NCBI RefSeq assembly: GCF_011250515.1
Contig: NZ_JAANOP010000012.1
Location: forward strand, 1 to 58,562
Direction: 5' to 3'
From: Aquirufa ecclesiirivi
GTDB taxonomy: Bacteria > Bacteroidota > Bacteroidia > Cytophagales > Spirosomataceae
DNA: 58,562 nucleotides
This document shows, in pieces, positions 35,110-43,679 of the stretch (its first letter is position 1; every line of letters starts with the position of its first letter). A program made the translations under genes and the position numbers. The notes under the pieces were generated by a model. The model had not been told where the DNA came from and did not search any database. It worked only from the letters and a program-made list of their open reading frames with translations.

Positions 35110-35469
35110 ATGCAAGTAGAGTCTATAGCCAAAGCATTAGGTGATGAATCGAGGCGAAAGATTGTAGAACTTTTAAAGGATGGTGAGCTGCCTGCCAGTA
35201 CCATTTTTGAGCAATTTAACTATGCGGCACCTACTATTTCCCGACACTTATCTGTACTGAAAGAAGCGGGTTTAGTGAGTACCCGTCGTAATGGTGTTTT
35301 CATCTATTATTCCTTAGAAAAGGAAGCCTTACAAGTCATACAAAACTGGTTGGCTCCTCTCCTAGGCACAGTGCAAGAAAAGCCAAGATCTGCTCCCAGA
35401 GAGCGAAGTCAAAAACCAAAAATCAAAACTGAAACGAATCCCTTTGAGAAATTTCAAAGCGAATTTTAA
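35110..35469 (+). CDS. ArsR/SdpR-family winged-helix regulator
   Basis: 119 residues. Helix-turn-helix with ALGDESRRKIVELLKDGELPAS, the recognition helix TISRHLSVLKEAGLVSTRR and the wing NGVFIYYSLE. No Cys metal-binding motif (ELCV(C/G)DL is absent), so it is closer to metal-independent SdpR autorepressors than to ArsR sensors. The C-terminal 30 residues are a basic tail (PRSAPRERSQKPKIK) that could add DNA contacts. A YCII-like small gene follows after 21 bases. Confidence 0.88.
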   Translation: MQVESIAKALGDESRRKIVELLKDGELPASTIFEQFNYAAPTISRHLSVLKEAGLVSTRRNGVFIYYSLEKEALQVIQNWLAPLLGTVQEKPRSAPRERSQKPKIKTETNPFEKFQSEF

Positions 35470-35490
35470 TCTTAGAATAATACTAATTTA

Positions 35491-35826
35491 ATGAAACGAT
35501 TTGTCATCATCATTCGGGGACCAGTAGCGGGAATTTCAGGTGAAAATTCTCTTCCAACAGAAGAGGAATTAGAGCAAATTAGAACCTGGCTAAAGGGTTT
35601 AAAATCCAGCTATGAAGACATGTTATATCAGAAATTTTCAGGTCAACAAATCCACTTGACGGCGTCGGGAAATTTGGATTCCAAATTAATCAATCAAATT
35701 GATGGTGGAGAAATTTCCCAGATTGTCACACTAATTTTATCCGACTGGGAAGAAGCTCAACGAATAGCTTCGAGTTTTCCATTTGTCAGTCCATTTTATA
35801 GCATAGAACTAAGAGAAATGGCATAA
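35491..35826 (+). CDS. Small YCII-like protein, partner of the ArsR-type regulator
   Basis: 111 residues, cytoplasmic. The pattern FVIIIRGP, EEELEQIRTWLKGL, LTASGNLD and a late helix-strand end (SDWEEAQRIASSFPFVSPFYSIELREM) fits the ferredoxin-like alpha+beta fold of YCII/DGPF proteins, which are common next to ArsR/SdpR regulators. The usual His-Asp pair of YCII enzymes is not evident, so an enzymatic role is doubtful. Ends at a perfect terminator. Confidence 0.6.
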   Translation: MKRFVIIIRGPVAGISGENSLPTEEELEQIRTWLKGLKSSYEDMLYQKFSGQQIHLTASGNLDSKLINQIDGGEISQIVTLILSDWEEAQRIASSFPFVSPFYSIELREMA

Positions 35827-35832
35827 TTGCAT

Positions 35833-35869
35833 AAAAAATGCCCTATACGAAACGTATAGGGCATTTTTT
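35833..35869. terminator. Perfect 17-bp bidirectional terminator
   Basis: AAAAAATGCCCTATACG (35833-35849), loop AAA, CGTATAGGGCATTTTTT (35853-35869). It separates the ArsR operon from convergent fumC and works for both. Confidence 0.94.
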
Positions 35870-35905
35870 ATATAAATCGCTGAGAATCGCGTATTTAGGA
35901 GCTCA

Positions 35906-37309
35906 TTACAGATTAATTTCTCCTACCATATTCTCAGGGCGAACCCATTCATCAAACTCTTCAGCACTTACATAGCCTAAAGAAATCGCTGTTTCCTTCA
36001 ATGTAGAGCCATTTTTGTGCGCCATTTGAGCAATTTCAGCTGATTTGTAATACCCAATCTTGGTATTCAAGGCCGTCACCAACATCAAGGAATTATTCAC
36101 GTGCTTTTGAATGTTCTCCCTTAATGGTTCAATACCCACGGCACACTTATCGTTGAATGCCACACACACATCTCCGATCAAACGAGCTGAATGTAAGAAA
36201 TTATAAATCATCATTGGTTTGAATACGTTCAACTCAAAATGCCCTGAAGCACCACCAATGTTGATAGCGACATCATTCCCCAAAACTTGGGCAGCCACCA
36301 TGGTCATGGCTTCACATTGAGTCGGATTTACTTTACCTGGCATGATTGATGAACCTGGCTCATTATCGGGAATATAAATCTCCCCAATTCCTGAACGAGG
36401 ACCTGAAGATAACATACGAACATCGTTTCCAATCTTCATTAAACTCACTGCCACTGTCTTTAAAGCTCCGTGAGCTTCTACAATAGCATCATGTGCCGCC
36501 AAGGCTTCAAACTTGTTTTCAGCGGTTCTAAATGGCAAACCTGTCAGCGTAGCAATGTGTTTCGCCACATTCTCCGAATAGCCTGCTGGAGTATTGATAC
36601 CTGTACCCACAGCTGTTCCACCCAAAGCCAATTCACTCAAGTGATCTAAGGTATTATTGATGGCCTTTAAACCATGATTCAACTGAGATACATATCCCGA
36701 AAATTCTTGTCCTAAAGTCAATGGAGTTGCATCCATAAAGTGGGTACGACCAATCTTCACCACATCCTTAAATGCTTTGGCTTTCTCGGCTAAGGTATCT
36801 CGTAATTTAGTGATACCAGGAATAGTCGTTTCCATCAAAATTTGATAGGCTGCTATGTGCATCGCCGTTGGGAAAGTATCATTGGACGACTGCGATTTAT
36901 TCACATCATCGTTTGGATGAACCACTTTTTTCTCATCCATCAAATTTCCACCCTGCAACACATGCGCACGGTAAGCAATCACCTCATTGCAATTCATGTT
37001 AGATTGCGTACCTGAACCAGTTTGCCAAACGACCAAAGGGAATTGATCTGCCCACTGACCAGCTAAAATTTCATCACATACTTGCGCAATGAGCTCTTTT
37101 TTAGATTCATCCAAAACCCCTGCTTCGAAATTCGTGATGGCAGCCGCTTTTTTCAAGAATGCGAATGCCCGTATGATCTCTTTAGGCATTTTATTGATAT
37201 CTTGAGCAATGGGAAAATTCTCAATGGAACGTTGGGTTTGTGCACCCCAATACACGTGTGCAGGTACTTTCACCTGACCCATCGTATCTTTTTCTATTCT
37301 ATACTCCAT
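35906..37309 (-). CDS. fumC: Class II fumarate hydratase
   Basis: 467 residues from the ATG at 37309 ([28 protein letters not shown]). Superfamily signature [15 protein letters not shown], the active-site blocks [14 protein letters not shown] and [23 protein letters not shown], and [12 protein letters not shown] are all present. Interconverts fumarate and malate; oxygen-stable, cluster-free type. The frame opens 18 codons earlier with a hydrophobic string that is not part of the enzyme. Confidence 0.97.
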   Translation of the reverse strand: MEYRIEKDTMGQVKVPAHVYWGAQTQRSIENFPIAQDINKMPKEIIRAFAFLKKAAAITNFEAGVLDESKKELIAQVCDEILAGQWADQFPLVVWQTGSGTQSNMNCNEVIAYRAHVLQGGNLMDEKKVVHPNDDVNKSQSSNDTFPTAMHIAAYQILMETTIPGITKLRDTLAEKAKAFKDVVKIGRTHFMDATPLTLGQEFSGYVSQLNHGLKAINNTLDHLSELALGGTAVGTGINTPAGYSENVAKHIATLTGLPFRTAENKFEALAAHDAIVEAHGALKTVAVSLMKIGNDVRMLSSGPRSGIGEIYIPDNEPGSSIMPGKVNPTQCEAMTMVAAQVLGNDVAINIGGASGHFELNVFKPMMIYNFLHSARLIGDVCVAFNDKCAVGIEPLRENIQKHVNNSLMLVTALNTKIGYYKSAEIAQMAHKNGSTLKETAISLGYVSAEEFDEWVRPENMVGEINL

Positions 37310-37398
37310 AAGGTAGCTTTGTGTTAAATTTGTAAGGAAAAAACAAAAATACCACCAAAACAAACAAGTCGCACACCTTTTTAAAATAAATAGCCAAC

Positions 37399-37749
37399 AT
37401 GATCGTCATTTACGGAATACCTGCTTGCAATACCATGAAAAAAGCCTTTGAATTCTTAAAGAATCAAGGTGTCACCTACGAATTTCACGATTATAAAAAG
37501 AAAGGAATTAGTCCTGAAACCTTAGGCTTATTTTTAGAAAAATTAGGGTCTGCCACCGTATTGAACAAAAACGGAAGTACCTACAAGCAACTGGATGATG
37601 CGACCAAAAGTGAATTAGACAATGCAGATGCACTTTTTAAGTTTCTTAGTCAAAAGACTTCTGCCATCAAAAGGCCAATTCTTGTCGACGGAGATAAAAT
37701 AATCGCTGGTTTTGATGAGGCAAAATTAGCTGATTGGTTAAAGTCTTAA
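37399..37749 (+). CDS. ArsC/Spx-family thioredoxin-fold protein
   Basis: 116 residues. [21 protein letters not shown] places a single redox-type Cys10 in the ArsC loop; [11 protein letters not shown] and [20 protein letters not shown] complete the family pattern (Arg in KRP binds the oxyanion in true arsenate reductases). The group includes glutaredoxin-coupled arsenate reductases and Spx-like proteins. With no arsenic genes nearby, a general thiol or stress role is as likely. Divergent from fumC. Confidence 0.85.
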   Translation: MIVIYGIPACNTMKKAFEFLKNQGVTYEFHDYKKKGISPETLGLFLEKLGSATVLNKNGSTYKQLDDATKSELDNADALFKFLSQKTSAIKRPILVDGDKIIAGFDEAKLADWLKS

Positions 37750-37787
37750 GTCTAAATCCCTAAGGCTAATTGCCTGAAAAAACTTGT

Positions 37788-38417
37788 TTATTTATCAGAC
37801 TTAGCTGGTATGGAATTCAAGACAGGCAGGTGAAGATGAAAACGAAATGCCAAAATCCTAACAGAAATGACCACCGAAGCGGCAATTAACTCCGTCCATG
37901 TGGTGGATAAATGTCCATATTGACAGGCGAAATACACTAAACCTCCTGCAACGCAGGCTAGGGCATAAATATCTTTCCTTAACAAAAGAGGCACTTCATT
38001 CAACAAAACATCCCTCAGCAAACCTCCTACTGAACCTGTAATTGTTCCCATCACAATACAAACCCAAAAGGGCAATTGGGCATCCATGGATTTACTGATC
38101 CCAACAATAGTCACCAAGCCCAAGCCAATGGCATCAAATAAAAACAACATATTCCACCATTTGACCAGACGCTCTTTCAACAAAAGCATGGCAATCAAAG
38201 CTATACCCGTGGTTAAAAAATAGCGACCATCTAGCATCCAAAATGGTCGGATTCCCAACAATAAATCACGTACCGTACCGCCACCAATGGCTGTTACTAG
38301 TCCAATGATGTAGGCTCCAAACCAATCGATTTGTTTTCCTGAAGCCAAGCGAATCCCACTGATGGCAAAAGCAAATGTCCCAATGAAATCAATCAAGATG
38401 GTGAAATAATTTTCCAA
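37788..38417 (-). CDS. TRIC-type (YicG) membrane channel protein
   Basis: 209 residues with about seven membrane segments, in two similar halves: GTFAFAISGIRLASGKQIDWFGAY with GLVTAIGGGTVRDLLLG, and FLFDAIGLGLVTIVGISK with MGTITGSVGGLLRDVLLNEVP. The duplicated glycine-rich GGG.xRD motif is that of prokaryotic trimeric intracellular cation channels. Ion and physiological role in this organism are unknown. Confidence 0.92.
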   Translation of the reverse strand: MENYFTILIDFIGTFAFAISGIRLASGKQIDWFGAYIIGLVTAIGGGTVRDLLLGIRPFWMLDGRYFLTTGIALIAMLLLKERLVKWWNMLFLFDAIGLGLVTIVGISKSMDAQLPFWVCIVMGTITGSVGGLLRDVLLNEVPLLLRKDIYALACVAGGLVYFACQYGHLSTTWTELIAASVVISVRILAFRFHLHLPVLNSIPAKSDK

Positions 38418-38556
38418 GGATTACAATGAATTAATGAGCTAAAGAAGGCTCAAATTACATAGGAATCAGGTAAAATAAATACAACATAGGCACATAAATT
38501 CACACAGATTTCAGAGATTCTGCTCTCTTGTGAATACAAACTATCTTTGATGTAAC

Positions 38557-38829
38557 TTATTCTGCCGTAGTAGGATCTATAATAGTAAAAACCTCAGTGA
38601 CCAAATTGGCTGGAAAACCGCCCAAGCGAGCATGTTCCAATATCATTTCTGGATTAGGAGCTTTATATACACAGTAAATTTTGTCATTGGTGACATAACT
38701 CTGAAGCCATTTAATGGCTGGACCCATGTTCTTCAATACACTACAAGAAGTTTGAGAAATGGATTTCAATTGATCATCAGGCAGACTTCCTGCTCCAGGA
38801 ATCTCTCTCTCTATTAGGTAAGTGGGCAT
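38557..38829 (-). CDS. DUF4242 small protein
   Basis: 90 residues: YLIEREIPGAGSL, then IKWLQSYVTNDKIYCVYKAPNPEMILEHARLGGFPANLV. This matches DUF4242, a ferredoxin-like small domain annotated in places as nickel-binding; His in ILEHARLGGFP is the conserved candidate ligand. No membrane segment or signal peptide. Function unknown. A 139-base gap separates it from the TRIC gene, so cotranscription is uncertain. Confidence 0.8.
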   Translation of the reverse strand: MPTYLIEREIPGAGSLPDDQLKSISQTSCSVLKNMGPAIKWLQSYVTNDKIYCVYKAPNPEMILEHARLGGFPANLVTEVFTIIDPTTAE

Positions 38830-39226
38830 AATAAATGAGTATAGAACATGTTTGCCTACTCGAGTCGGTTTTCAGCATACCCGGTAATCTCCATTTGTCC
38901 TTTAACTTTTAAGGTCAAAAATTTTGAAATAGCAATCTATCTACCTCAAAAACAAGACATTACACACAAAAGGTAGAACTCTTTTACAAAATAAACAAGA
39001 ACTGGGATGCCCCTAAAATCAAACTCCTATAAAATCATGTAAAAACTAGTCACATGACCCATATTCCAGCATATTCAATAGTACCGTTAGATAAATTGTT
39101 GATTTTCTACGACACAAAAAAGAGCCAAGGAATTCCTAAGCTCTTTTTAACCATTGAGTCAAATGTTGATGTATTCGAATTAAAATAGATGAATTTTATT
39201 AATTAAAAATTTACCTAAATACCTAA
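38830..39226. other. Intergenic region with ABC-operon terminator
   Basis: About 400 bases without a supported gene. The only clear element is the hairpin at 39116-39148, which serves the ABC operon on the minus strand. The segment 38830-39110 should hold the promoter of the DUF4242 gene, but no full consensus match is seen and no structured RNA is recognised. Confidence 0.6.
39116..39148 (-). terminator. Terminator of the ABC-2 exporter operon
   Basis: AAAAAAGAGC (39116-39125) and GCTCTTTTT (39140-39148) flank an inner AGGAATTCCT self-complementary core. On the minus strand it lies 78 bases after the permease stop and ends in a T-run. Confidence 0.8.
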
Positions 39227-40546
39227 TTAGTTTTTATAAAATACCCATTTACTGATCTCTTTCCAGGTCATTTTCTTACCATACATTAAGATACCTACTC
39301 GGTAAATTCGAGAAGATAACCAGCTACAAGCTAAGAATCCGCCAACCAGTAATACCATAGAAAGTACAATCTCCCAAGTCGGTACCCCATAAGGTAAACG
39401 AACCATCATATTAATGGGCGAAGTAAAAGGAATGATGGAGGCCCAAAATGCAATACTACTATCGGGATCTTGCATGGTAAATTGTGCCAAAATGAAGGCC
39501 AAAATGATTGGTATCATAACCGGGAAGGTGAATTGCTGAGCTTCAGCAGCACTTTCCACTGCCGAACCAATAGCAGCAAACAGTGAGCTATACAATAGAT
39601 ATCCAAACAAAAAGTAGAAGAAGAATGAACCTAAAATTAAAGGGATGTTGGTACTTTCAATCACCTTGTTTAACTCATCCATAGGCTGTGAGCTAGACTC
39701 CACCTTGGCTACACTTTTCTTCAATTCATCAGAATTACTGCTATTAGCAACAGTAGCCATTCTGGAGGGAGCTTGGTACAATTTACTAGTGGCCGTAGAT
39801 AAGCCTATTGTCAATACGATCCAAAGTAAAAACTGGGTTAATCCCACCATACCAACACCTAAAATCTTGCCCAACATCAATTGATAAGGCTTAATGGAGG
39901 AGATAATTACTTCAATAATCCGACTACTCTTCTCTTCAATAACCCCATTCATCACCTGCGAACCATAGAGTAATAAGCTCAAATACAATAAAAAACCTAA
40001 AATTGCCGCTAATATCATGGCTCCTCCCGAACTGGAAGTCGTTTCCGCTCCTTGCTTGGAAACCGTGATGGTATCACTTGAAATATCCACCTGAGTTTCC
40101 TTGTATTTCAAGGTTGAAATCCCCGCATTACGTAGCAAAATCTCACGTACTTTATTTTGAACCATCCGCTCGATATCATTCTTCAACGACAGGCTTAAAT
40201 TCTTTTCTGAGTAAATTTTTAAACTTTGAGGATTTGTTAAAATATCCGCTGGAATAGCCGCAAAAGCACTATAACCTTGCTTATCGAACGTCTTTTTAAT
40301 ATTGGCTACATCACCTTTCACTAATTGAAAGGCAATTTCCTTATCAGCCAAATCTTTCTGCTCAAAAAGACCACTCCCGTCCCAAATGGCCACTTGCTTT
40401 ACTTCTTTATCACGAGTGGCTAACCAGATGGGAACGGCATAAATTGCCGTTAATAATAATGGCGCTACCAAAGAGGCAATCCAAAAGGATTTCTTACTCA
40501 CTCGAGTCAAATACTCCCTTTTTATAACTAAAAATATCTTGTTCAT
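39227..40546 (-). CDS. ABC-2 type permease (NatB-like)
   Basis: 439 residues: one N-terminal membrane segment (FWIASLVAPLLLTAIYAVPIWLA), a periplasmic domain to about 175, then five to six segments (GAMILAAILGFLLYLSLLLYG start of the block, then GMVGLTQFLLWIVLTIGL, IIPIILAFILAQF and others). The element VMNGVIEEKSSRIIEVIISSIKPYQLMLGKILG is described by residues 215-247 and is the conserved coupling region of NatB/YhaP-type exporters. Pairs with the ATPase gene 10 bases upstream. Substrate unknown; Na+ or lipophilic compounds in relatives. Confidence 0.92.
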   Translation of the reverse strand: MNKIFLVIKREYLTRVSKKSFWIASLVAPLLLTAIYAVPIWLATRDKEVKQVAIWDGSGLFEQKDLADKEIAFQLVKGDVANIKKTFDKQGYSAFAAIPADILTNPQSLKIYSEKNLSLSLKNDIERMVQNKVREILLRNAGISTLKYKETQVDISSDTITVSKQGAETTSSSGGAMILAAILGFLLYLSLLLYGSQVMNGVIEEKSSRIIEVIISSIKPYQLMLGKILGVGMVGLTQFLLWIVLTIGLSTATSKLYQAPSRMATVANSSNSDELKKSVAKVESSSQPMDELNKVIESTNIPLILGSFFFYFLFGYLLYSSLFAAIGSAVESAAEAQQFTFPVMIPIILAFILAQFTMQDPDSSIAFWASIIPFTSPINMMVRLPYGVPTWEIVLSMVLLVGGFLACSWLSSRIYRVGILMYGKKMTWKEISKWVFYKN

Positions 40547-40556
40547 GTTGATGCGA

Positions 40557-41465
40557 TTAATTGGTTTCTTGGACTACTTGAATGAATATGTCATTGAAAG
40601 AAGGTATCAATTCCTGAAACTTCTGGATTTGCACTTGTGGGATTAATTGGCCAAGCAAGTGATTCGGACTAACTGCCTCTTGCAATTTAAAAATAGCCTT
40701 TTTACTGCTTTGATTACCCGACATTTCGAGACTAATCAAATCCACTCCTTTCAATTCTTGCGTCAAATCACCCTCAAATAACACCTCAAATTGATGTGCC
40801 TTAAATCGATTGCGCACTTCATCTTTTTCACCTGTCAATACCACCTTGGAATGATTGATCAAAGCGATGGAATCACATAATTCCTCCACAGATTCCATTC
40901 GGTGCGTAGAAAACAAAATGCTAGTTCCACGGTCTTTTAAAGCCAAAATTTCATCCTTCAACATGTTGGCATTGATGGGATCAAAACCCGAAAATGGCTC
41001 ATCCAGAATCAGCAGTTTTGGCTCATGTACCACCGTAGAGATGAACTGGGTTTTCTGCTGCATTCCTTTCGACAAATCATCGACTTGTTTATCCCACCAT
41101 TCCTTGATATCCAAGCGGATAAACCAATCTTTTAGTCGAGTGGTAGCTTCCTGCCTAGTTAGCCCTTTCAATTGAGCTAAATAAATCAATTGCTCTCCTA
41201 CTTTCATTTTCTTATACAATCCCCGCTCTTCAGGCAAATAACCTATTTGCTCTACATGCTTGGACGATAAGCGCTCACCATCAAAAAGGATTTGCCCTTC
41301 ATCTGGTGCCGTAATTTGAGTAATAATGCGAATTAAGGACGTTTTTCCTGCACCATTGGGGCCTAATAAACCAAAGATTTTGCCTTTGGGGATTTCGAGA
41401 CTTACCCGATCTAAGGCCACATGGCTAGAATAACGTTTTACAACGTCTTGAATAGATAATATCAT
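40557..41465 (-). CDS. ABC transporter ATPase (NatA-like)
   Basis: 302 residues. Walker A GPNGAGKTSL, Q-loop IGYLPEERGLYKKMKVGEQL, signature DLSKGMQQK, Walker B LLILDEPFSGFDP, H-loop STHRMESVEE, and a C-terminal domain of about 80 residues (DUF4162-like) typical of NatA/YhaQ proteins. Powers the permease encoded next. Preceded by the terminator of the H1-like gene. Confidence 0.95.
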   Translation of the reverse strand: MILSIQDVVKRYSSHVALDRVSLEIPKGKIFGLLGPNGAGKTSLIRIITQITAPDEGQILFDGERLSSKHVEQIGYLPEERGLYKKMKVGEQLIYLAQLKGLTRQEATTRLKDWFIRLDIKEWWDKQVDDLSKGMQQKTQFISTVVHEPKLLILDEPFSGFDPINANMLKDEILALKDRGTSILFSTHRMESVEELCDSIALINHSKVVLTGEKDEVRNRFKAHQFEVLFEGDLTQELKGVDLISLEMSGNQSSKKAIFKLQEAVSPNHLLGQLIPQVQIQKFQELIPSFNDIFIQVVQETN

Positions 41466-41500
41466 GTTAGGGTATGTTAAATTTCATCTAAAATAAAAAA

Positions 41501-41537
41501 TGCGTTCATCCTTTTTGTCTAAAAACGGATGAACGCA
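41501..41537. terminator. Terminator after the H1-like gene
   Basis: TGCGTTCATCC (41501-41511) and GGATGAACGCA (41527-41537) are perfect 11-base arms around a 15-base loop, with T-rich sequence on the minus strand side. It ends the 41564-41980 transcript and lies in front of the ABC genes. Confidence 0.9.
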
Positions 41538-41563
41538 AAATTATAGGGATAAACGAAATAGCT

Positions 41564-41980
41564 TTATTTAGCTACAACAGTTCTCTTTTTTCTAACAGGA
41601 CTGGCGGCAGTCGCTTTAGATTTCGTTGTTACTTTTTTAGGACTAACAGCGGCCGTAGATGCTAGCTCAGAACCTGCCGTTTTAGTTCCTTTGGTCAACA
41701 AGGCTAATTGCTTGTCCTTTGATGCTTTTTTGGCTAATTTATCTTTCTTTTTAGCCTCTTTCTCCAGTTGCTTTTTCGCTTTTTTGGCTTCCTTCTCTTT
41801 CAATTCGGCCAAGGCTTTGACTTGTTGGTCTTTCAATTTTTGGAATTTCTTCACTATTAATTCAATAGCTTTATCCGCGGTATTGACCATTTTTTTAGCA
41901 TTCTTATCATTTAAGCCACTCAATTTTGGCAAAATAGATAATGCTAGTTGTTCCATTAATGATTTGTCAGCTTTGCTCAT
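41564..41980 (-). CDS. Lysine-rich, histone-H1-like coiled-coil protein
   Basis: 138 residues, strongly basic. Residues 1-45 form an amphipathic helical head (LMEQLALSILPKLSGLNDKNAKKM), 46-92 a charged helix dense in Lys/Glu/Ala (KEKEAKKAKKQLEKEAKK and KLAKKASKDKQ), and 100-138 a disordered Ala/Lys/Pro/Thr tail with SPKK and SPVRKK, motifs like the minor-groove-binding S-P-K-K units of eukaryotic H1. Best guess is a nucleoid-associated or RNA-binding protein. No named family recognised with certainty. Single gene with its own strong terminator. Confidence 0.7.
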   Translation of the reverse strand: MSKADKSLMEQLALSILPKLSGLNDKNAKKMVNTADKAIELIVKKFQKLKDQQVKALAELKEKEAKKAKKQLEKEAKKKDKLAKKASKDKQLALLTKGTKTAGSELASTAAVSPKKVTTKSKATAASPVRKKRTVVAK

Positions 41981-42079
41981 ACATATTTATAACGATAGAC
42001 CTAAATCTAGAAAAGATTTACAGGAATAAAAATTTATTTGTGTTAAGTTTTTCTCCAAAAAGAAAAATAAGAATAAATC

Positions 42080-42616
42080 TTAGTTAAACTGGGTTTTTGA
42101 GACAAAATCCCAAACCACAATTCCCAAGCTCACCGATACGTTGAGCGAATGTTTGGTACCAAATTGAGGAATCTCCAAACATATGTCGCTAGCAGCAATC
42201 CACTCATCTTGAACGCCAAATACTTCATTCCCAAAAACAAAGGCATACTTTACATCAATTTCAGGTTTGAAATCTTGAAGCGATAGTGAAGCTTCCACCT
42301 GTTCCACAGATACAATCTTATAGCCTTGAGCTTGTAATAGCGCAATGCAATCGGATGCTGTCGGACAATATTCCCAGTTGACCGATTCATCGGCACCTAA
42401 GGCCGTTTTGGTGATTTCACGATGCGGTGGCTGCGCACTGATGCCACACAAATATATCTTCTCACATCGAAACGCATCTGCCGTTCGAAAGGCAGAGCCA
42501 ATATTATTCATACTACGAATGTCATCCATGACAAGCACATAGGGGAATTTTTCCAATGCTTTAAAAGCAGGAACATCGAGCCGATTGAGCTCGTCCATGG
42601 ATAACTTCTTTGACAT
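42080..42616 (-). CDS. SPOUT (TrmH/SpoU) RNA 2'-O-methyltransferase
   Basis: 178 residues, the catalytic SPOUT domain only. Motif 1 DDIRSMNNIGSAFRTADAF with the catalytic Asn and Arg, motif 2 YAFVFGNEVFGV, motif 3 IPQFGTKHSLNVSVSLGIV form the trefoil-knot SAM site. Without an N-terminal substrate-binding domain the target (tRNA G18, tRNA wobble or rRNA) cannot be decided. 18 bases downstream of the desaturase stop, so probably the second gene of that transcript. Confidence 0.9.
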   Translation of the reverse strand: MSKKLSMDELNRLDVPAFKALEKFPYVLVMDDIRSMNNIGSAFRTADAFRCEKIYLCGISAQPPHREITKTALGADESVNWEYCPTASDCIALLQAQGYKIVSVEQVEASLSLQDFKPEIDVKYAFVFGNEVFGVQDEWIAASDICLEIPQFGTKHSLNVSVSLGIVVWDFVSKTQFN

Positions 42617-42633
42617 GTTTTATTTCGAATTAT

Positions 42634-43614
42634 TTAGGCAATCCAAGTAAATGGATAAGCCAATTCTGGAATTTTGATACGATCCGCCAAACGCTCTAGT
42701 CGAGCCGGCAAAGCAGCTACATAATCCCTAGCCTTTTCAGCCGCGTCATTCAAGCCGGTGATTTTTTCCACTTCCCAATCTTGAATCAAACCTTGCATGA
42801 TGGTCACGTAATCTTGTGTGGTATACACACCGATTCGCTGTGCCGCATCCGAAAAATGCTCAAATAAAGAACTTTTTTGGCCATTAATTTCACGTAAGAA
42901 ATGAGCTGGCATGACTATTTTCTTTTTCATCATGTCAGCAAATGCCAACATCATTTCAGAAGGATCTAATTTGAATATTTCACTCACAAATCGGCGATAT
43001 GCTTTGGCATGGCGCAATTCATCCGCAGCAATCTGAGCACACATGCGAGATAATTGTGGATTACCATGCTGTTTAGCTAAGGAGGCTGTTCTACGGTGAG
43101 AAACGTTGGTTGCCATCTCTTGAAAAGAGGTATATACAAAGTTTCTGTATGGGTCAGAAGAGGTTCCAATATCAAAACCATCTGCAATCAAATACTGGGT
43201 TGAAACGGCCATAGCACGCATATCCACTTTACCAGAAAGGTATAAATAGGTACTAAGCAAATTACCATGACGGTTTTCTTCGGCAGTCCAGCTACGAATC
43301 CATTGAACCCAACCTTGACCTTGATCCTCAACTTGGTTCACCGAATCCATCGCCATTAACCACGATTCATAAGTAGGCAAAGCTTCCTCTGTAATCGTAT
43401 CTCCAATCAATACTGCCCAATAATCATAAGGTAGCTCCTGTGCTGCTTCCTGCAATAATTTTACCTCACTCAAAAAATTTTCTTTCGTTGAATCAGGTAA
43501 CATATCAGAAGGCTGCCAATTGGATTCAATTGGATTCAAATACTCCTGGACATAAGCGTCCATGTTTTTGGCAAGTTCAGACATGACCTCCACACGATTA
43601 GCAAATTGAGACAT
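42634..43614 (-). CDS. desA: Acyl-ACP desaturase (ferritin-like di-iron)
   Basis: 326 residues of the soluble stearoyl-ACP delta-9 desaturase type. The two di-iron motifs are EENRHG (second-half EExxH) and DELRHAK (DExRH), set in a helical bundle; DYWAVLIGDTITEEALPTYESWL precedes the first. Introduces a double bond into saturated acyl-ACP, raising membrane fluidity; useful in cold water. The first gene before the methyltransferase. Confidence 0.92.
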   Translation of the reverse strand: MSQFANRVEVMSELAKNMDAYVQEYLNPIESNWQPSDMLPDSTKENFLSEVKLLQEAAQELPYDYWAVLIGDTITEEALPTYESWLMAMDSVNQVEDQGQGWVQWIRSWTAEENRHGNLLSTYLYLSGKVDMRAMAVSTQYLIADGFDIGTSSDPYRNFVYTSFQEMATNVSHRRTASLAKQHGNPQLSRMCAQIAADELRHAKAYRRFVSEIFKLDPSEMMLAFADMMKKKIVMPAHFLREINGQKSSLFEHFSDAAQRIGVYTTQDYVTIMQGLIQDWEVEKITGLNDAAEKARDYVAALPARLERLADRIKIPELAYPFTWIA

Positions 43615-43679
43615 GAGATGTGTTTAGTTAGAGTTATTAAATTAAACGAAGATACAAAAATAAAATGTGCTAATTAGCC

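Noticed and set aside
38490..38540. CACAGATTT-like repeat fragment between the TRIC and DUF4242 genes
   Set aside because: Only one to two imperfect words are visible, too little to call a repeat.
38830..39110. Structured small RNA in the long gap
   Set aside because: No consensus promoter plus terminator pair and no recognisable tRNA, tmRNA, 6S or SRP features; the one hairpin belongs to the ABC operon.
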